Notes under the pieces: generated by a model
What the model was told of the DNA's origin: nothing
The model's input: the letters and a program-made list of their open reading frames with translations, nothing else
Database searches by the model: none
Origin: Lucinisca nassula
Lineage: Eukaryota > Mollusca > Bivalvia > Lucinida > Lucinidae
DNA length: 64,000 nucleotides
Direction of reading: 5' to 3'
NCBI GenBank assembly: GCA_963580285.1
Contig: OY757026.1
Coordinates: 88,324,651-88,388,650 of the forward strand
Program-made: the position numbers and the translations under genes
Shown here: positions 37,001 to 52,000 of the stretch, piece after piece
How the letters are laid out: every line of letters begins with the position of its first letter
Position numbering within the stretch: the stretch's first letter is position 1

Positions 37001-40000
37001 TCAATATTTAATAAAATCTGATTATGATTATCATAATACCATTAAACTAGAAATGGTGTTTGTAAAACACAATGCCCCCAACCTTTGCTTGTCCTTAGAT
37101 GGCAAAATATTCAACAAATATTGTTAAAGACTCAAAAACATACAACAAGAATTCCCCCGAAGGCTATGTCGCGCCTGTGGAGGCGCAAAGTCACCAAACC
37201 ATGAAATCTAGGTCAAGGTCAAACATGGATGCCTGCATAAAAATTTCACTCCTAGTTCCAAGCATGTACCAAGTATCATCAATGAAACTCTTAACGAGAA
37301 TTCTATGTTTTTTAATTAAAGGGGAAATAATTCAAGAAGGGGAGATAATTTGGACAAGAAAAAAAATACGGGTCAACTATTTTTTCATGAGGAACTCATA
37401 TATGAAATTTCAAAACACTAGCATACACGGTTCTGAAGATATGCTATGAACCAGAAAGCAACACAATTGAGTAGCAAAAAATTACAAAGGGCCATAACTC
37501 TAACAAAATTTTATCGAATTGGTTGAAAATTTAATCAGGTAGTCTCCTCCTTAGTCCCAATCACTATACCAAATATCAAGGCTGTAGCTCAAATACTTTT
37601 TGAGATATCTTGCTAACGAGAATTCTATGTTATTTAATTAAAGGGGAAATAATTCAAGAAGGGGAGATAATTTGGACAAGAAAAAAAATACGGGTCAACT
37701 ATTTTTTCATGAGGAACCCATATATGAAATTTCAAAACACTAGCATACACGGTTCTAAAGATATGCTATGCACCAGAAAGCAACACAATTGAGTGGCAAA
37801 AAATTACAAAGGGCCATAACTCTAACAAAATTTTATAGAATTGGTTGAAAATTTAATCAGGTAATCTCCTCCTTAGTCCCAATCACTATACCAAATATCA
37901 AGGCTGTAGCTCAAATACTTTTTGAGATATCTTGCTAACGAGAATTCTATGTTATTTAATTAAAGGGGAAATAATTCAAGAAGGGGAGATAATTTGGACA
38001 AGAAAAAAAATACGGGTCAACTATTTTTTCATGAGGAACCCATATATGAAATTTCAAAACACTAGCATACACGGTTCTAAAGATATGCTATGCACAAGAA
38101 AGCGTGACGTACGAACGGACTAACGGACGAACGGACGAACGGACGGACAAGCCAGAAGCAATATGCCCCCCAACTTTTTTAAAGTTGGGGGCATAATAAA
38201 CCCATTAAATATTAATGGCAATTATTTAGACATTAAAACTATTCAAACAAAAACTAGATCTGCATGGTATACCATCGCAAATACCCGCTTTTTCTTTTAA
38301 TAACACTAATTACTATGTATTAGCTAGCCAAAACTACATGTAAGTTAAAAAAGTTGCAAAGAACATTCTAAGTGATAAGCAAAGTTTCAGAAGTGTAACT
38401 CTTATAGTTTAGAAGATATGGCAAAGTCATACTTTTTGACCTTTGACCTTGGGGTTATGTTGAGGTCCACCTAAAGTATCCCAATTTATTCTATATTCCA
38501 ACAGCCATCCAATAACCAAGTTTCAGAAGTGTAACTCCAATAGTTTAGAAGATATGGCAAAGTCATACTTTTTTACCTTTGACCTTGGGGTCGAGGTCAC
38601 ACCAAAAGTAGCCTAACATTCTATATTCCAAGGACCATCCAATAAGCAAAGTTTCAGAAGTGAAACTCCAATAGTTTAGGACATATGGCAAATCATAATT
38701 TAGGAGATATGGCAAATGATAATTTTTGACCTTTGACCTTGGGGTCATGTTGAGGTCAAGGTCACACCAAAAGTATCCAAATTTATTCTATATACCAAGG
38801 GCCATCCAATAACCAAAGTTTCAGAAGTGTAACTCTAATAGTTTAGAAGATATGGCAAAATCATACTTTTTGACCTTCGATCTTGGGGTCAAGGTCACAC
38901 CAGAAGTAACCTGACATATTCTATATTCCAAGGACCATCCAATAAGCAAAGTTTCCGAAGTTAAGGAGATATGGCAAATCATAATTTTTGACCTTTGACC
39001 TTGGGGTCATGTTGTGGTCAAGGTCACAAAAAAGTTGCCCACTGCCATCTACATTCCATGTACTATCCACATGCAAAAATTCAAAAGTGTAACTTCAGTG
39101 GTTGCAGAGGAGATCCAATCACAAGAAACATGACAAACGGACAGACAGACTGATGGACGGACAGACGGACACCAGAGTGTGGTACGAAAACAATATACCC
39201 GAATTTTCTTTGAAAAAGCGGGTATAACAATGGTCCTATAGTATCATTTGGAAAAAAATAATGCCCATTAAATCATCAATTCCAAATTAGTTTTAATGCC
39301 CACTGAGTTTTGAGTTTTTTAATGACCATGAAATACAGCCATTAATAGGACCATTATTAGATGATTTTATGGCCATTAATTGTTTTGGCCATTACTCCAG
39401 AAATTTAACAAAATGTAATAACCATTAAAATGTGAAGGTAGTCATTAATTAATGGCCATTAAATAATGCATACATTATTTAATGTCGATACTCCCAATGG
39501 CCATTATTTAGATAAGAGAAAATTACTATTCCTTAAATGAGGAGAGGATTAATGGGCATTAAAAATGGTGAAAAATGTAAAACAGCCACCCAAAAATGTT
39601 ATATACATTATTTTAAATAATGGAAAATCAATCAAATAAACCAAAGAAAACAGTCGTTTCTTAGCAGGTTTGCAATCGAAAATGAAAGTAATCATATTCA
39701 GGGCTTCCGTTAGGCGGACGTGCGGCGTATATTACGTCCTGAAATCGCTTCCGGACGCCCAAATTAAACATCAAAGGCATCCCGCGGACTCCCGAAAATT
39801 TCTCTGTACACCCAGAAATCTTTACCGAGATGTATAAAGCCGCCCACTTTTAGCAGTTTGTAAAAAGTTTGCTCTGCCTTCTTACGAAGACTGTTCAAAT
39901 ATGAATGCAAGTAGAACGTTTTCTCATGCACTAATGCGAAAATCACCTGGAAATAAATATCACAGCGTAGAAAAACATTTTACCTATACATAATTACATT

Positions 40001-43000
40001 GATACCAAACCTGTTAAAATCTGTCCACTTTAGCCATGTATATCGTTCGATAAACACTGTCTACTCTTGTATACTAATACAAAACATGGTTGGAAGAAGG
40101 TCAGAGTACGCCGTTGAAATACGGTCCTATATTAAGAATCGTTGTATTCTTGGTATATGGTGCAAAGACATTTTTGATGAAATATGTTCGCTTTTTGGGC
40201 ATAATGAAATGTCTTTTCTGACAGTTTTTCGTTGGTGTAAGAAATTCAGCTGTGGGCTAGGCTCAACAGAAGATGCACCACATGATCGTCGGCCGAAAAG
40301 AGCAACATCTGCCAAGATGGTTGCTAGAGTGAAAGAAATAGTTGCTACCGATGCAGGATACACCACTCGGCAAATAGCTAGTATGGTTGGCATCTCATTA
40401 GGAGCAGCTCATACAATTCTGAAACGGGATTTGAAAATCAGAAAGATCTGTGCTAGATGGATTCCCCATCTGTTGACAGATGAGCAGAAAAAGACACGCG
40501 TTCAGATCGCCAAGACGTTGCTTAAAAAGTTTCCAAATTACAATGCACGGTCTTTCGCTAATGTCGTCACAGGTGACGAGACATGGGTTCACTTGTTTGA
40601 GCCAAAACGAAAGAATCAGAACAAAATATGGGCAACAAAGTATTGCAAAGCGGACCATGAGCGTCAAGAAGGTAATGTATGCCATATTCTTTTCAAATCA
40701 GGGCCCTGCTATTCAGGTTGCTGTGCCTAAAGGCAAATCTGTAAATGCGAAGTTTTACAAGAATAAAGTTCTTCGAAAATTGAAGAAATATTTCAAAGAA
40801 CGAAGACCCGCAACTGGTTTGTCCAATGTCAGATTGCTACATGACAATGCGTCATCGCACAAGGCGTTCATTGTGCAAGACTATCTGAAGCAGGAAAAGG
40901 TTGTTGAACTCCCTCACCCCCCGTATTCCCCTGACCTTGCCCCGTGTGACTTTTTTTGTTCCCGCGACTGAAAAAATACCTTTCTGGTCAAAAATTTGTA
41001 CAGCGCAAACACCTAGGTTCAGCAATATTTCAGTGCCTTCATAGTATACCTCGAAAAGACTACCAAAATGCATTCAATGATTGGATCAGAAGACTGAAAG
41101 TTTGTATAGCTGTTAAAGGGGAATACTTTGAGGGAACAAAATAAATTTTTCATCGAAATCTATCACGGAATCATTTTTATGTGTTTAGTTGCATTCATAT
41201 TTGAACAGTCCTCGTAGCTGAAACCGCTTTCTGTGTTTATTGAGTACTAAGGACGTCCCATTTTCTGCCTGTGCGGTATTATATTGACAGTCAGAATCAC
41301 GTGCGTCGGCACACCTTTGATCGTCATCGGTGTGTGAAAAACGTGTCAAGGTGATTACTTGGTGTTTGCATATAATTAAACGGATTAGTTGTTGAGGATA
41401 AACTAATTATCTCATATACGATAAGTGTTTTTTTTAATCCTGTAAACTTGTTACTGTTTAAATTACAGTGGGTCGTAATTTAGGTGTTTGGTAGTGAGAT
41501 TATCATTAGCGATGCAAAGTGTGACAATATTTTCGAATATACGCATTTTTTTCTTGAGTAAATAGCAGGTGTTCACTAGGTGAAATGACGAAAATAATTT
41601 ATAAAATCCCAAAATGTCGCCGCGATCGCTGTTTGATTTTGGCGCCTCGAAAATACCTAAAACCGGCGAATGTGACCATGTCGGTTCGTCAGGGTCCGAG
41701 CTGCAGTCTGATCTGTCTGTTAGCCAAAAAGCAACAAAAAATACCGCTGACTCGTCTAAGTCTTCTCCAATTGACCAAAGTTGCACGTGTTTCTGCTGTT
41801 TGTCTGAAGCAGTTCTGAGTGTTTAGAGTACAATGAAGCCTCGCAAAGTTTGGCAAAAATCTTTTACAAAAGAATTGTTCTTTATTTCTTTTTAATCCAT
41901 ATATGACAATGGGTGTCAGGTTTGTTTTATCTTTGTTCTACAGTGTAGACAGATCAGACGCTATGTTCTGTGGCATCTGATCTGGGTCTACACGGTTTGC
42001 TAATGACCCGAAAATGGGCCACTAGGCATATATGGGGATGGGTAATGCGATTGTTTTCTTTACTTTTTATTTATTTCTTTTTGGTGTGTGTGGGGGGGGT
42101 GGGGGGGTTTACTTGGAAAATTTATGCAGGCCAAGCAAAAATATTTTTCTTTTTTGTATGCACTCCTCTGCACTGTACTGACCGCATGTATGTCACATAG
42201 TTATGAGTAGTTTTAACTTCCTCACAGGGCTTTGCTGGATTGTTTTGTATTTAACGGCCCAGTCAACACTATTCAAGTCATTTTTGAGCCGGTCAGTTTA
42301 CCTATCCACACTTTACTAGCCATCTAAAAGAATATACAGGTTATTAAAAATGCAAACAGGAGATTCATAGATTAAATAATAATAATTTATATATATTTCT
42401 TCATCAAAACAATTTTACGATCTGCAAACACCTTGCTTCAACATTGGGACTTCCTGAATTTTCCAGTGGGACTTCCAGATTTCAAGGGTAGGAAGTCTGG
42501 GACTTCCAGAATTTGGGAGTTAATGGAAGCCCTGCATACTGGTAAAGTTCCTTCATTCTTTTATTAAGTTTCCCTTTTCTGTAAAATTGGAGGTTCCATG
42601 CTGATATAATCATGGGAATACGTTAGGAACAACTATTCTATCGCTTTCAGCCAGACTGCAAGTACACCTGTGGACACAAATCCATTCAAACTTTGAAGAG
42701 CTTCATTTCATTTTGATCTGATGTTTCATTCCATATTTCCTTACATCCTGTCAGTCAACTAAAAGACAGGAATAAATTCAAAACACGAAGTGTTGTACAT
42801 TTCATTGTAGACCCTGCACTGTCCAATCAGAATACATCTCAAATGTCAATCAGATCTAAAAATGGAAAAAAAGTGCTTGCCACAATAAGACCAATCAATG
42901 TATATTTCTTGAGCCAGTTTTAGACTACTTTGATGAATGACATTTGCTTGTCAAACTAACTTGATGCAAAGAGATTCATTGAAAGGTACTTCATTGGAGT

Positions 43001-46000
43001 TTGAACGCTTTTGTGTCCACAGGTGTAAGTATTTACCAGCGAGTGAGCATGGTCATATGTTTTCGTGACCACACATCTCTCCAAGTAAGAAAGTAATTTT
43101 TATTGTTGGGTTCAAAAGTTTTCCAACACTTAGAATATCTATCTATCTATAACTTGTATGACTTGGTGTCAGCTTGAAGGCATCTTCGTAAGGAAATGAT
43201 TTTGAAAATATTTATTAGCTATCCATGAACAGGAGTTAGTCTAAAGAATAAACAAAAAAGTGTTCAAAAAGCCATAAGAATGCACCAGTTTCTAACCTTT
43301 CCTAAAAATATTTTCGGGAGAGCATGACCCCGGACCCCACCCCCTTGCAAGGCTTTGCGCTTTTGCCGCTCGCCAATCCTTCTCGCACGCCCTGTCTCCC
43401 TCATTTTTATTTTCATAACTTAACATGTATGAAGCTGTTGCCTACATTTTTCTTTTGCACATGTACTGAGGAACCTTAACAGTACTCAAAAATTAATTTA
43501 CATTATTTTTTGCAGTTTTCCCTATGCCTGTTGCTTAAAATAATATAAAATGCCATTGCATGTATTTTTAGTCAGATTGGTTTTTTACATTGCTCACATT
43601 TACATTTGCCTTGGAAAAATGGAAGCGTGTGTTGGCATGAGAAAATTTTGCCTATGTACAGATCTGACAGACTTGCACTAGTTTAATAAGTTATGAGGCC
43701 TTCATGCAGACTGAACAAATTATTTGTCTAAATCGCGACCTAAGGGCGAGTATTGTGGCCACGTTTTTATTTGTTTGATTTGAGGTTTCTTTCTTTCTCT
43801 CTTTTGGCCCCCGCCCATCGGGGCTTGAAGAAATAGATTGGGCTGCATGATGCTTCCACGCAGAGCTGAAACCTGAATACTGGCAAACTGCTTAGAGATT
43901 CTAAGCCTGCCCAAAAATGCTGCGAGTTGGACAATCTATGCATATAAACTCTATTGGTTTCATTGGTAGGCAGGGCTTGAGATGTCATTTCATCTCAATG
44001 TCAGGTAAAAGTCCCCCAAAATTGCAAGCAACGTCTCCAAAATGACCTACACAGTGTTGACGGGGATGATAAACCTCAAACCAAACAAAACTTTCTCTCT
44101 CTTTCTTTCTACTTATACTGCGATCAGTCACATTTGACCATTACTCACAGGTGTACATGTATATTAGTTATTACATACACTCCAGGTTGCAGGGTTGAAA
44201 GCCTACAAAGTAATCATGTAATTACAGGAGGGGTCTTTAACCTGCAAAGGAGATTACTCTTCCCGCACAGGGGGCCTCCAGTTAACATCCCGATCCGAAG
44301 GAGGGTGCACTTTTGGCATTCATCCCTTCAAATGATGCCAATTTCATCCCTGCAAATGATGCCAATGGAGTGTGTTCGGACACCGAAATAATCACCGGCT
44401 CTGGGGATCAAACCGGGGGCCTCTAGCATCAGAGGCAAGTGCACTAACCACTGAGCTATCATGCTCAGGTTATTAACCTAATGTCCCCGTCAATACTGTA
44501 TAGGTCATTTTGGAGACATTGCCTCCAATTTTGTGGGACTTTTACCTGACACCGAGATGAAATGACATCTCAAGCCCTGTCGCCAAATTAAACCGATAGT
44601 GTTATAAACATGGACTTCTGACTTGCATCGCCTCTAAGCGGCTAACCATTACTTGTGTGTGGTCGGTTTCAGATTTGCACAGAAGCATCATGCATCCCAT
44701 CTATTTCTTCAAGCCCCGATGGCAGGGGGCCCTGTGGCCACGTAAAATTGATTTAATCCCCCAGTGGAATTCGTTACACTGACCGTTCCAAGGCGGTTCT
44801 TCTGTCGCATTTTATTTTTGTTACGGTTTGTCTTTGAGTGTTTGTATCTATTTTCAAATCAAACTAGAAAAAGTGTCCATAGGACACGGATGCCCCCGCC
44901 AAATGCCATTCATAAAAAATATTACAAATGTACTTCAAACCAATCATAAACTAGAAATGGTGTTTGTAAAACACAATGCCCCCAACCTTTGCTTGTCCTT
45001 AGATGGCAAAATATTCAACAAATATTGTTAAAGACTCAAAAACATACAACAAAATTCCCCCGAAGGCTATGTCGCGCCTGTGGAGGCGCAAAGTCACCAA
45101 ACCATGAAATCTAGGTCAAGGTCAAACATGGATGCCTGCATAAAAATTTCACTCCTAGTTCCAAGCATGTACCAAGTATCATCAATGAAACTCTTAACGA
45201 GAATTCTATGTTTTTTAATTAAAGGGGAAATAATTCAAGAAGGGGAGATAATTTGGACAAGAAAAAAAATACGGGTCAACTATTTTTTCATGAGGAACCC
45301 ATATATGAAATTTCAAAACACTAGCATACACGGTTCTAAAGATATGCTATGCACCAGAAAGCAACACAATTGAGTGGCAAAAAATTACAAAGGGCCATAA
45401 CTCTAACAAAATTTTATAGAATTGGTTGAAAATTTAATCAGGTAATCTCCTCCTTAGTCCCAATCACTATACCAAATATCAAGGCTGTAGCTCAAATACT
45501 TTTTGAGATATCTTGCTAACGAGAATTCTATGTTATTTAATTAAAGGGGAAATAATTCAAGAAGGGGAGATAATTTGGACAAGAAAAAAAATACGGGTCA
45601 ACTATTTTTTCATGAGGAACCCATATATGAAATTTCAAAACACTAGCATACACGGTTCTAAAGATATGCTATGCACAAGAAAGCGTGACGTACGAACGGA
45701 CTAACGGACGAACGGACGAACGGACGGACAAGCCAGAAGCAATATGCCCCCCAACTTTTTTAAAGTTGGGGGCATAAATATATGCATCAAGGGCAGATTA
45801 TTCAAAAACCAAAAATGCAAGAGTTGTCTTCCTTGTTCATGACACATCGTCTCAGTGTGATGAATGCACCTGTGAAGTTTCATGAATATATTCCATATGG
45901 TTTAGGAGTTATGGCCCGGACACGGTTTACTATATGGTACTAAGTCTAGGGCAGATAATTCAAAAACCAAAAATGCAAGAGTTGTCTTCCTTGTTCATGA

Positions 46001-49000
46001 CACATCGTCTTAGTGTGATGAATGCACCTGTGAAGTTTCATGAATATATGCCATAAGGTTTAGGAGTTATGTAATATCTATACTATGAGTTATTACGCAG
46101 ACACTACTTGTGAAAGATTATACTTGTGAGTTATCTCGGCCGGTTTCTGGTCAACTCGTACCTAAGTCAACTCGTACCTTAGTCAACTCGTACCCGAATT
46201 TGGTCAACACGTACCTTAGTCAACTCGTACCTAAGTCAACTCGTACCTTAGTAAAAATAAAATTTGTTTTGGGGTAAGTTTGGCTTAAGTACACATATAT
46301 ACAGGTCAACTTTATGGTCTATGCAGACTCCTGATCCTTTTCCCGACGATGAAGACGATACATAGTGTGCATGACGCCATTACGCATGTGCGCCAAAATG
46401 GCGCCTTTCATGTGTATGACCCCCATATCCCTTTAGCGAGACATAATTTATGGGTGCTCGTTAGAACTATCCCTGTGGGGCAGCTCTAACGAGTGCCAAC
46501 AATGTATGCTTCAGAGGGATGTGATTGGTACATAACACCATGCTCAACATAAGACGAACTTAATATGTAAATATGTAAATGAAAATAACGAGAAAAATAT
46601 AATTGTAGAACTTACATTTCATGCTCAGTTGCAAATAAAATGTAGTTATACAATTATAATTTGTTCTCATATATGCTCAAAACATAAATGTTGGCTAACA
46701 TAAATGTTGCATATTCCTTATTACTGTTACTTTACGATAACACACCCGTGCAATATAGTGCGTTTTTCACATCTCCAAAATGGCAATTTTTCTTACGAAA
46801 ATCCGTGATTTTTTTGTGTTTCTTTCTTATTTATACTTCAAACATAGGCTGTGATCTTTAGTTGGAACGACTCTAATGAGTACCCTCAACCTATGTATTG
46901 GAGCATAAATAAAGAAAGATAATGTATACCCCCGTAAACCCGAGTTTCTCTATATAAAGTGAGGTTTAGGGGTGTGCCCATTGCACGGACAAAACCGGTT
47001 ACATGTCGGCGAGTATAAACACAGCGGGATGTACAGGTAGCACAATAAAAATAAATTCAGTTATTTATATAATTTTATTGCTTAAATTATAAACATTTGT
47101 TATACCGTTTAACTATCAAACTCTTAAATAAAAACAATCATCACGAATGCAAGCCTATATGAATTTGTCCCTCTTAAAACCCACTTTTATATATAAATAG
47201 TAAAACTGGGATTTAGTTTTAAGTTTTGTCAGAACAAAAACAGCCGCTCGCCGGCAAAATTAAAGCAATTAAAAACAGTCTTTAATGAAGGACGATTAGA
47301 TTAAACTAGTACCGATAATCGTTTTTTACACCCACATTAATCGGTACACGATTAACTACAGTGTTAATTAAATTAACCCAAATGGAATCTTCCATCTTAT
47401 ATATTTCGAAATTTAGGGGTGTCAGGTTGTGTTTTCTTCAAAGTTTATTCGGGAAGTGGCAGTGTTTGTCAAGGTACCCCTTTGTGGGTTTCAAGGATGG
47501 AATGGGTTTAAAGTGAATAATACTAATAAAATAATAATAATAATGATAATAAAAATAATAATAACTAGAGCAGGTTGATGGCGCGCGATCGCAAATCCCC
47601 GCGCTGTGAAAACCATGTTACAATAAAAGGACCCAAAGTACTTCTTTCTGGCCTCCGGTGAACTCAAGACATGTCTCGGGGCAAGTTATAACCCATTTCA
47701 ACTATTGTTCGGCAAAAAACTAGAGTACCCCACCTACCCTTGGGGTACGAGTTGACCAAAATAGGAGGTTTTAGGAATTCCGTTTATGACGTCATTCTTG
47801 CGCATGCGCAAAGCACTGGCCGTCAATTGAAACGGCCATCGCTATTCAAATGTATTGGTGGAACTTAAAATGCTAACAATATTCAGACATTTTGAGAGAA
47901 AATATACCCGTTTACATTGAAATAATGTCTCGAGAAGGAAAGAATGATATTTTGCTTTTATTACCAAAATTCATTTATCCCAAATCTGTTTTTAATTGAC
48001 AAAAATCTCTTCGTGAATGACCCATGTCAACGGCTTGAGATACCGTTATTGACGAAAGCTTACTTACAAAATAAGTTTTTTTACGTAACTTTTCATTTTA
48101 TTCACTATCCAAGTATAGCTATCACATACCAACAGAACTTAGATCTATCTATCTATCGAGCGATCAATCGATCTGTCGACATGTGCAATTTTAATAAATT
48201 GAAGATTCCTGTGGACAGGCTACGTTTGTTTTGGTTTAAACAATATTTTATTTCTAACAAACATCATGTACAATTAAATAGATTGGAACTGACAAATACG
48301 ATTTGACATTAAGTCTGAGGCTTATAAATAGCATCACCTAAAACAAACTGATTTACGTTACATTTGAGTGATATGAACAAACAACCAGACAGACAGACCG
48401 ACAGGCAAACAAATTGACTGACTAACAAACAAATGGACGGACAGTTAGACAGACACATGAACATACTGGCAGTCGAAATAAACTTATGGGTAGACTGAAG
48501 GTGGCGGGTCGAGTCAACGTTGGTTCGACGTCATGCCGTCGACACCCACTCCAACTCACCTCAATGTCACATGACCGTTGGGATGAGAGAGAGAGGTTTG
48601 ACTGACAAACTGACAGTAGACAGACAGACTGACTGAATGACTGACTGACTAACAAATGAATGGACGGAAAGTTAGACAGACAAATAAACATACTGACAGT
48701 CGAAAAAAAAAAAATGAGTGGACTGACAGACGGGCGTCGAGTCAACGTTGGCTCGACGTCATGCCTTCGACAACCACTCCAACTCACTTCAATGTCACGT
48801 GACCGTTGAGATGAGAGAGAGGTTTGACTGATCCCTGTATCAAAGAAGCCCTTAACCCTTTTTGTACCAAATGGAATCTTCCTCCTTATATATAGCAGGA
48901 GTCCATTTCAAAATTTAGGGATGTCAGGTTGTGTTTTCTTCAAAATTTATTTGGGAAATGGCCGAACATTTTGCAAACAGTGTAGGCCGTGATCAGACGC

Positions 49001-52000
49001 CGCGTTCTGTGGCGTCTGATCTGGGCCTGCACTGTTTGCCACTTACCCCTTTTTGGGTTTCCGGTACCAAATGGGTTAATGTAGGCCATGGGCAGGTTGA
49101 AACAATCTGCAGATCTACCAGATTTTTTTCCGTAAAACCTTGCCCTTGCGAAGGAGTGTTTCGTTCTCATCCACTGAAAGGGTGTTCTACGTTTGTTTTG
49201 AACTTAATGTTCCAATCCCACTGAGTCTTGATGTGTCCAAGCACTGGGCAAATGACATTTTATTAAGCAACGCCGTATTATCGACAACGCAACATTCTGA
49301 CGTTTCATCGACCTTGGGCATCGCTTTGAAGTTGGTTTGATGTAGACACGACATTGTTGACACGCTACATGTCGGTAGATGTGGCGTTATTTAACGGCAA
49401 ATTGTATTTTACATTTGCCTGCGTTCGCTAATTGTTGGTGCGCTGAGAAAGAGAGAGGGGGGACCCTGTTAGGCCGTATGTACAATATATCGTTTTCGTA
49501 ATGCGAAATTTTACATCTGGCAGCATATCGGTGATTCTCCCATTATCTTACATTAGAATTCGCCAAAAGTTTAAAAGAATTCCACTGTTTTACGCTGTAA
49601 TTAACACTTTATCTGTCCCACTGCTTTTGAAGCAATACGACAGATGACGGCCAGGGCTTTTCCCGTTCTATTTTTAGAACCGGAAGTACGTCACGATAAA
49701 AGCTCCTATAGGTACGAGTTGACCAAAGAACGGGTACGAGTTGACCAAAAACAGGTACGAGTTGACTCAGGTACGAGTTGACTTAGGTACGAGTTGACCA
49801 GTTACCTCTCGGCCAGTAGAAGGCTTTGAAATGAAATGAAATGGCCCGGACACGACATACCATTTGACTATATATGGATGTAAGTCAAGGGCAGATAATT
49901 CAAAAACTAAACAAGCAGGAGTTGTCTTCCTTGTTCATGACACATCGTCCAAGTATGATGGATGCACCTTTGAAGTTTCATGATTATAACCCATACGGTT
50001 TAGGAGTTATGGCCCGGATACGATTTACTATATGGTACCAAGTCAAGGGCAGATAATTCAAAATCCAAAAATGCAAGAGTTGTCTTCCTTGTTCATGACA
50101 CATCGTCTCAGTGTGATGAATGCACCTGTGAAGGGGTACGTTTACTAACCGGAATGGACCCAATAACCGGAACGGACCTGGAATAACCGGAACGGACCTT
50201 TAAAATCATTATTTTGCCCAATTATCTAATGTATATACTGATTTATGAGGTAGTAGGGAAATTAAGAGTGACAGGAGGCAATTTTGGATGAAAGATTCTG
50301 CATTATACTCACTCAAAGGCCTTTAAAAATTTAGCCTTAAAATATTTGTGCAATACTGAAATTCTTACTCATCATTAGGTAAACGAAAATGATATGAAGC
50401 GTGTACCGTTTCTCGATGTTGAGAAGCCCGGCTGGGTAGGGACGGTCATATCTTATTCGCTTAGTAAAAGCTCATAGAATTTCAATCAGTAATCAAATAC
50501 TCATTAGTGCTATACTGAAATTCTTATTTATCCTTAATTTTAAAGATAGATCTCTCCAGAAAGTGCCAAACATTACATTACCGTCAGTCCTCTAATACCA
50601 TTGTTTCCTGTCTGTGTTGCGCTTTTGATGTGCTACTATGTTAAATGTGCTATATTTATAATATCGTTTGTTTCATAGCCATTTGCTCAAACCAATAATC
50701 TTTCACCGAGTCTCACTTAGCATTTTCAGCTAGCTTAGTGTGTAATAGCTTACCCAGCAATATAAGAGTGCCATACAGTGTATGTTTGAGTTTTGCGTTC
50801 CACTAACAATTAATAGTTGAGGTCATATGGAGAAGGGACTTTATTCTTACACAATACCATAAATTGTGGGTAATCGTTAGATTTGTTTGATTTGAGGTAT
50901 AACGTCCCTGTCAACACTGTATAGGTCATTTTGGAGACGTCGGTTACAATTTTGTGGGACGTTTACCCGACATTGAGATGAAATGACATCTCAAGCCCTG
51001 TCGCCCAATGAAACCATAGGGTTTATAAGCCCATATATTTCTTAAAGCCCCGATGGGCTCGTTAGAACCACCATTGTGGGGATCGGTTCTAACAAGCACC
51101 CACAATCTGTTTGGTTTATGGGACGAGTAGCTTTGCAAATACACCACACAGGCTTCTTAATTAAATGTAAATATGTTCTTATTAAAAACCTGTAGATTAC
51201 ACTCTTTATGACTTCTCAAGACTTTAGCTGTTGGTGAGACATAAAGCTAAAACACTGGTTCAGTCATTACACTTTAGATTGAGAAAAGTGTGGTTCACAG
51301 CACTTGGTATACATTATTTCTGTGTTCTTGAAAAAAAAATACAGATTGTGGGCACTCGTTAGAATCTCCAATGTGTGTGTGGGGGGGGCGGTTCTAACGA
51401 GCATCCACAGTCTGCTTGGATTATGAGACGAGTAGCCTTGCCAATACACCAGAGAGGCTTCTTAATGTAAATATGTTTTTATGTTCTTATTATAAACCTG
51501 TAAATTACACTTTATATGAGTTCTCAAGAGTTTCAGAGGAGTAGTTAAACCGAGGTCCCGTCTCCATGTGACCTTAGCTGTTGGTGAGACGGAAAGCTGA
51601 AACACTCATTAGCTCATTACACTTTAGAATGAGAACCATGTGTGGTTCACAGTGATATGCATTTCTGTATTCTTGAAAAAAAAATAGATTGTGGGCACTC
51701 GTTAGAATCGCCAATGTGGGGGCGGTTCTAAAGAGCATCTAGAATCGGTTTGATTTATGAGACGAGTAGCGTTACCAATACAACACAGAGTCTTTTAAAA
51801 AAATGTAAATATGTTTGTATGTTCTTAGTAAAACCATTAAATTATATCAGTAAAAGTGGCAATGTAGAATTGTGACAACTGTGCAAACCAATTATAAACA
51901 TAGATTACTATATATTTCGTTTTTGGTCATTTGCCTTCCATACAAATACCCACCCAGCAGGCACATGACTTAATTGTGACGTCACATCAACGTCGGCCCA

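Larger units (their letters stand above)
39699..42534. mobile_element. Putative hAT-like element hosting a mariner
   Basis: Inverted ends CAGGGCTTCCGTTA and TTAATGGAAGCCCTG (one mismatch over 14). No clear 8-bp flank duplication was seen, so the call is tentative. No transposase of its own. Confidence 0.5.
46076..49847 (+). mobile_element. Short element with GAAAT tail, split by a MULE-like element
   Basis: 46076-46141 and 49807-49847 form a piece ending GAAATGAAATGAA inserted in a pearl core, perhaps a SINE or LINE end. Confidence 0.45.

Noticed and set aside
47944..48306. 120-codon plus-strand frame as a gene
   Set aside because: No domain, no good start context, AT-rich sequence inside a non-autonomous element.
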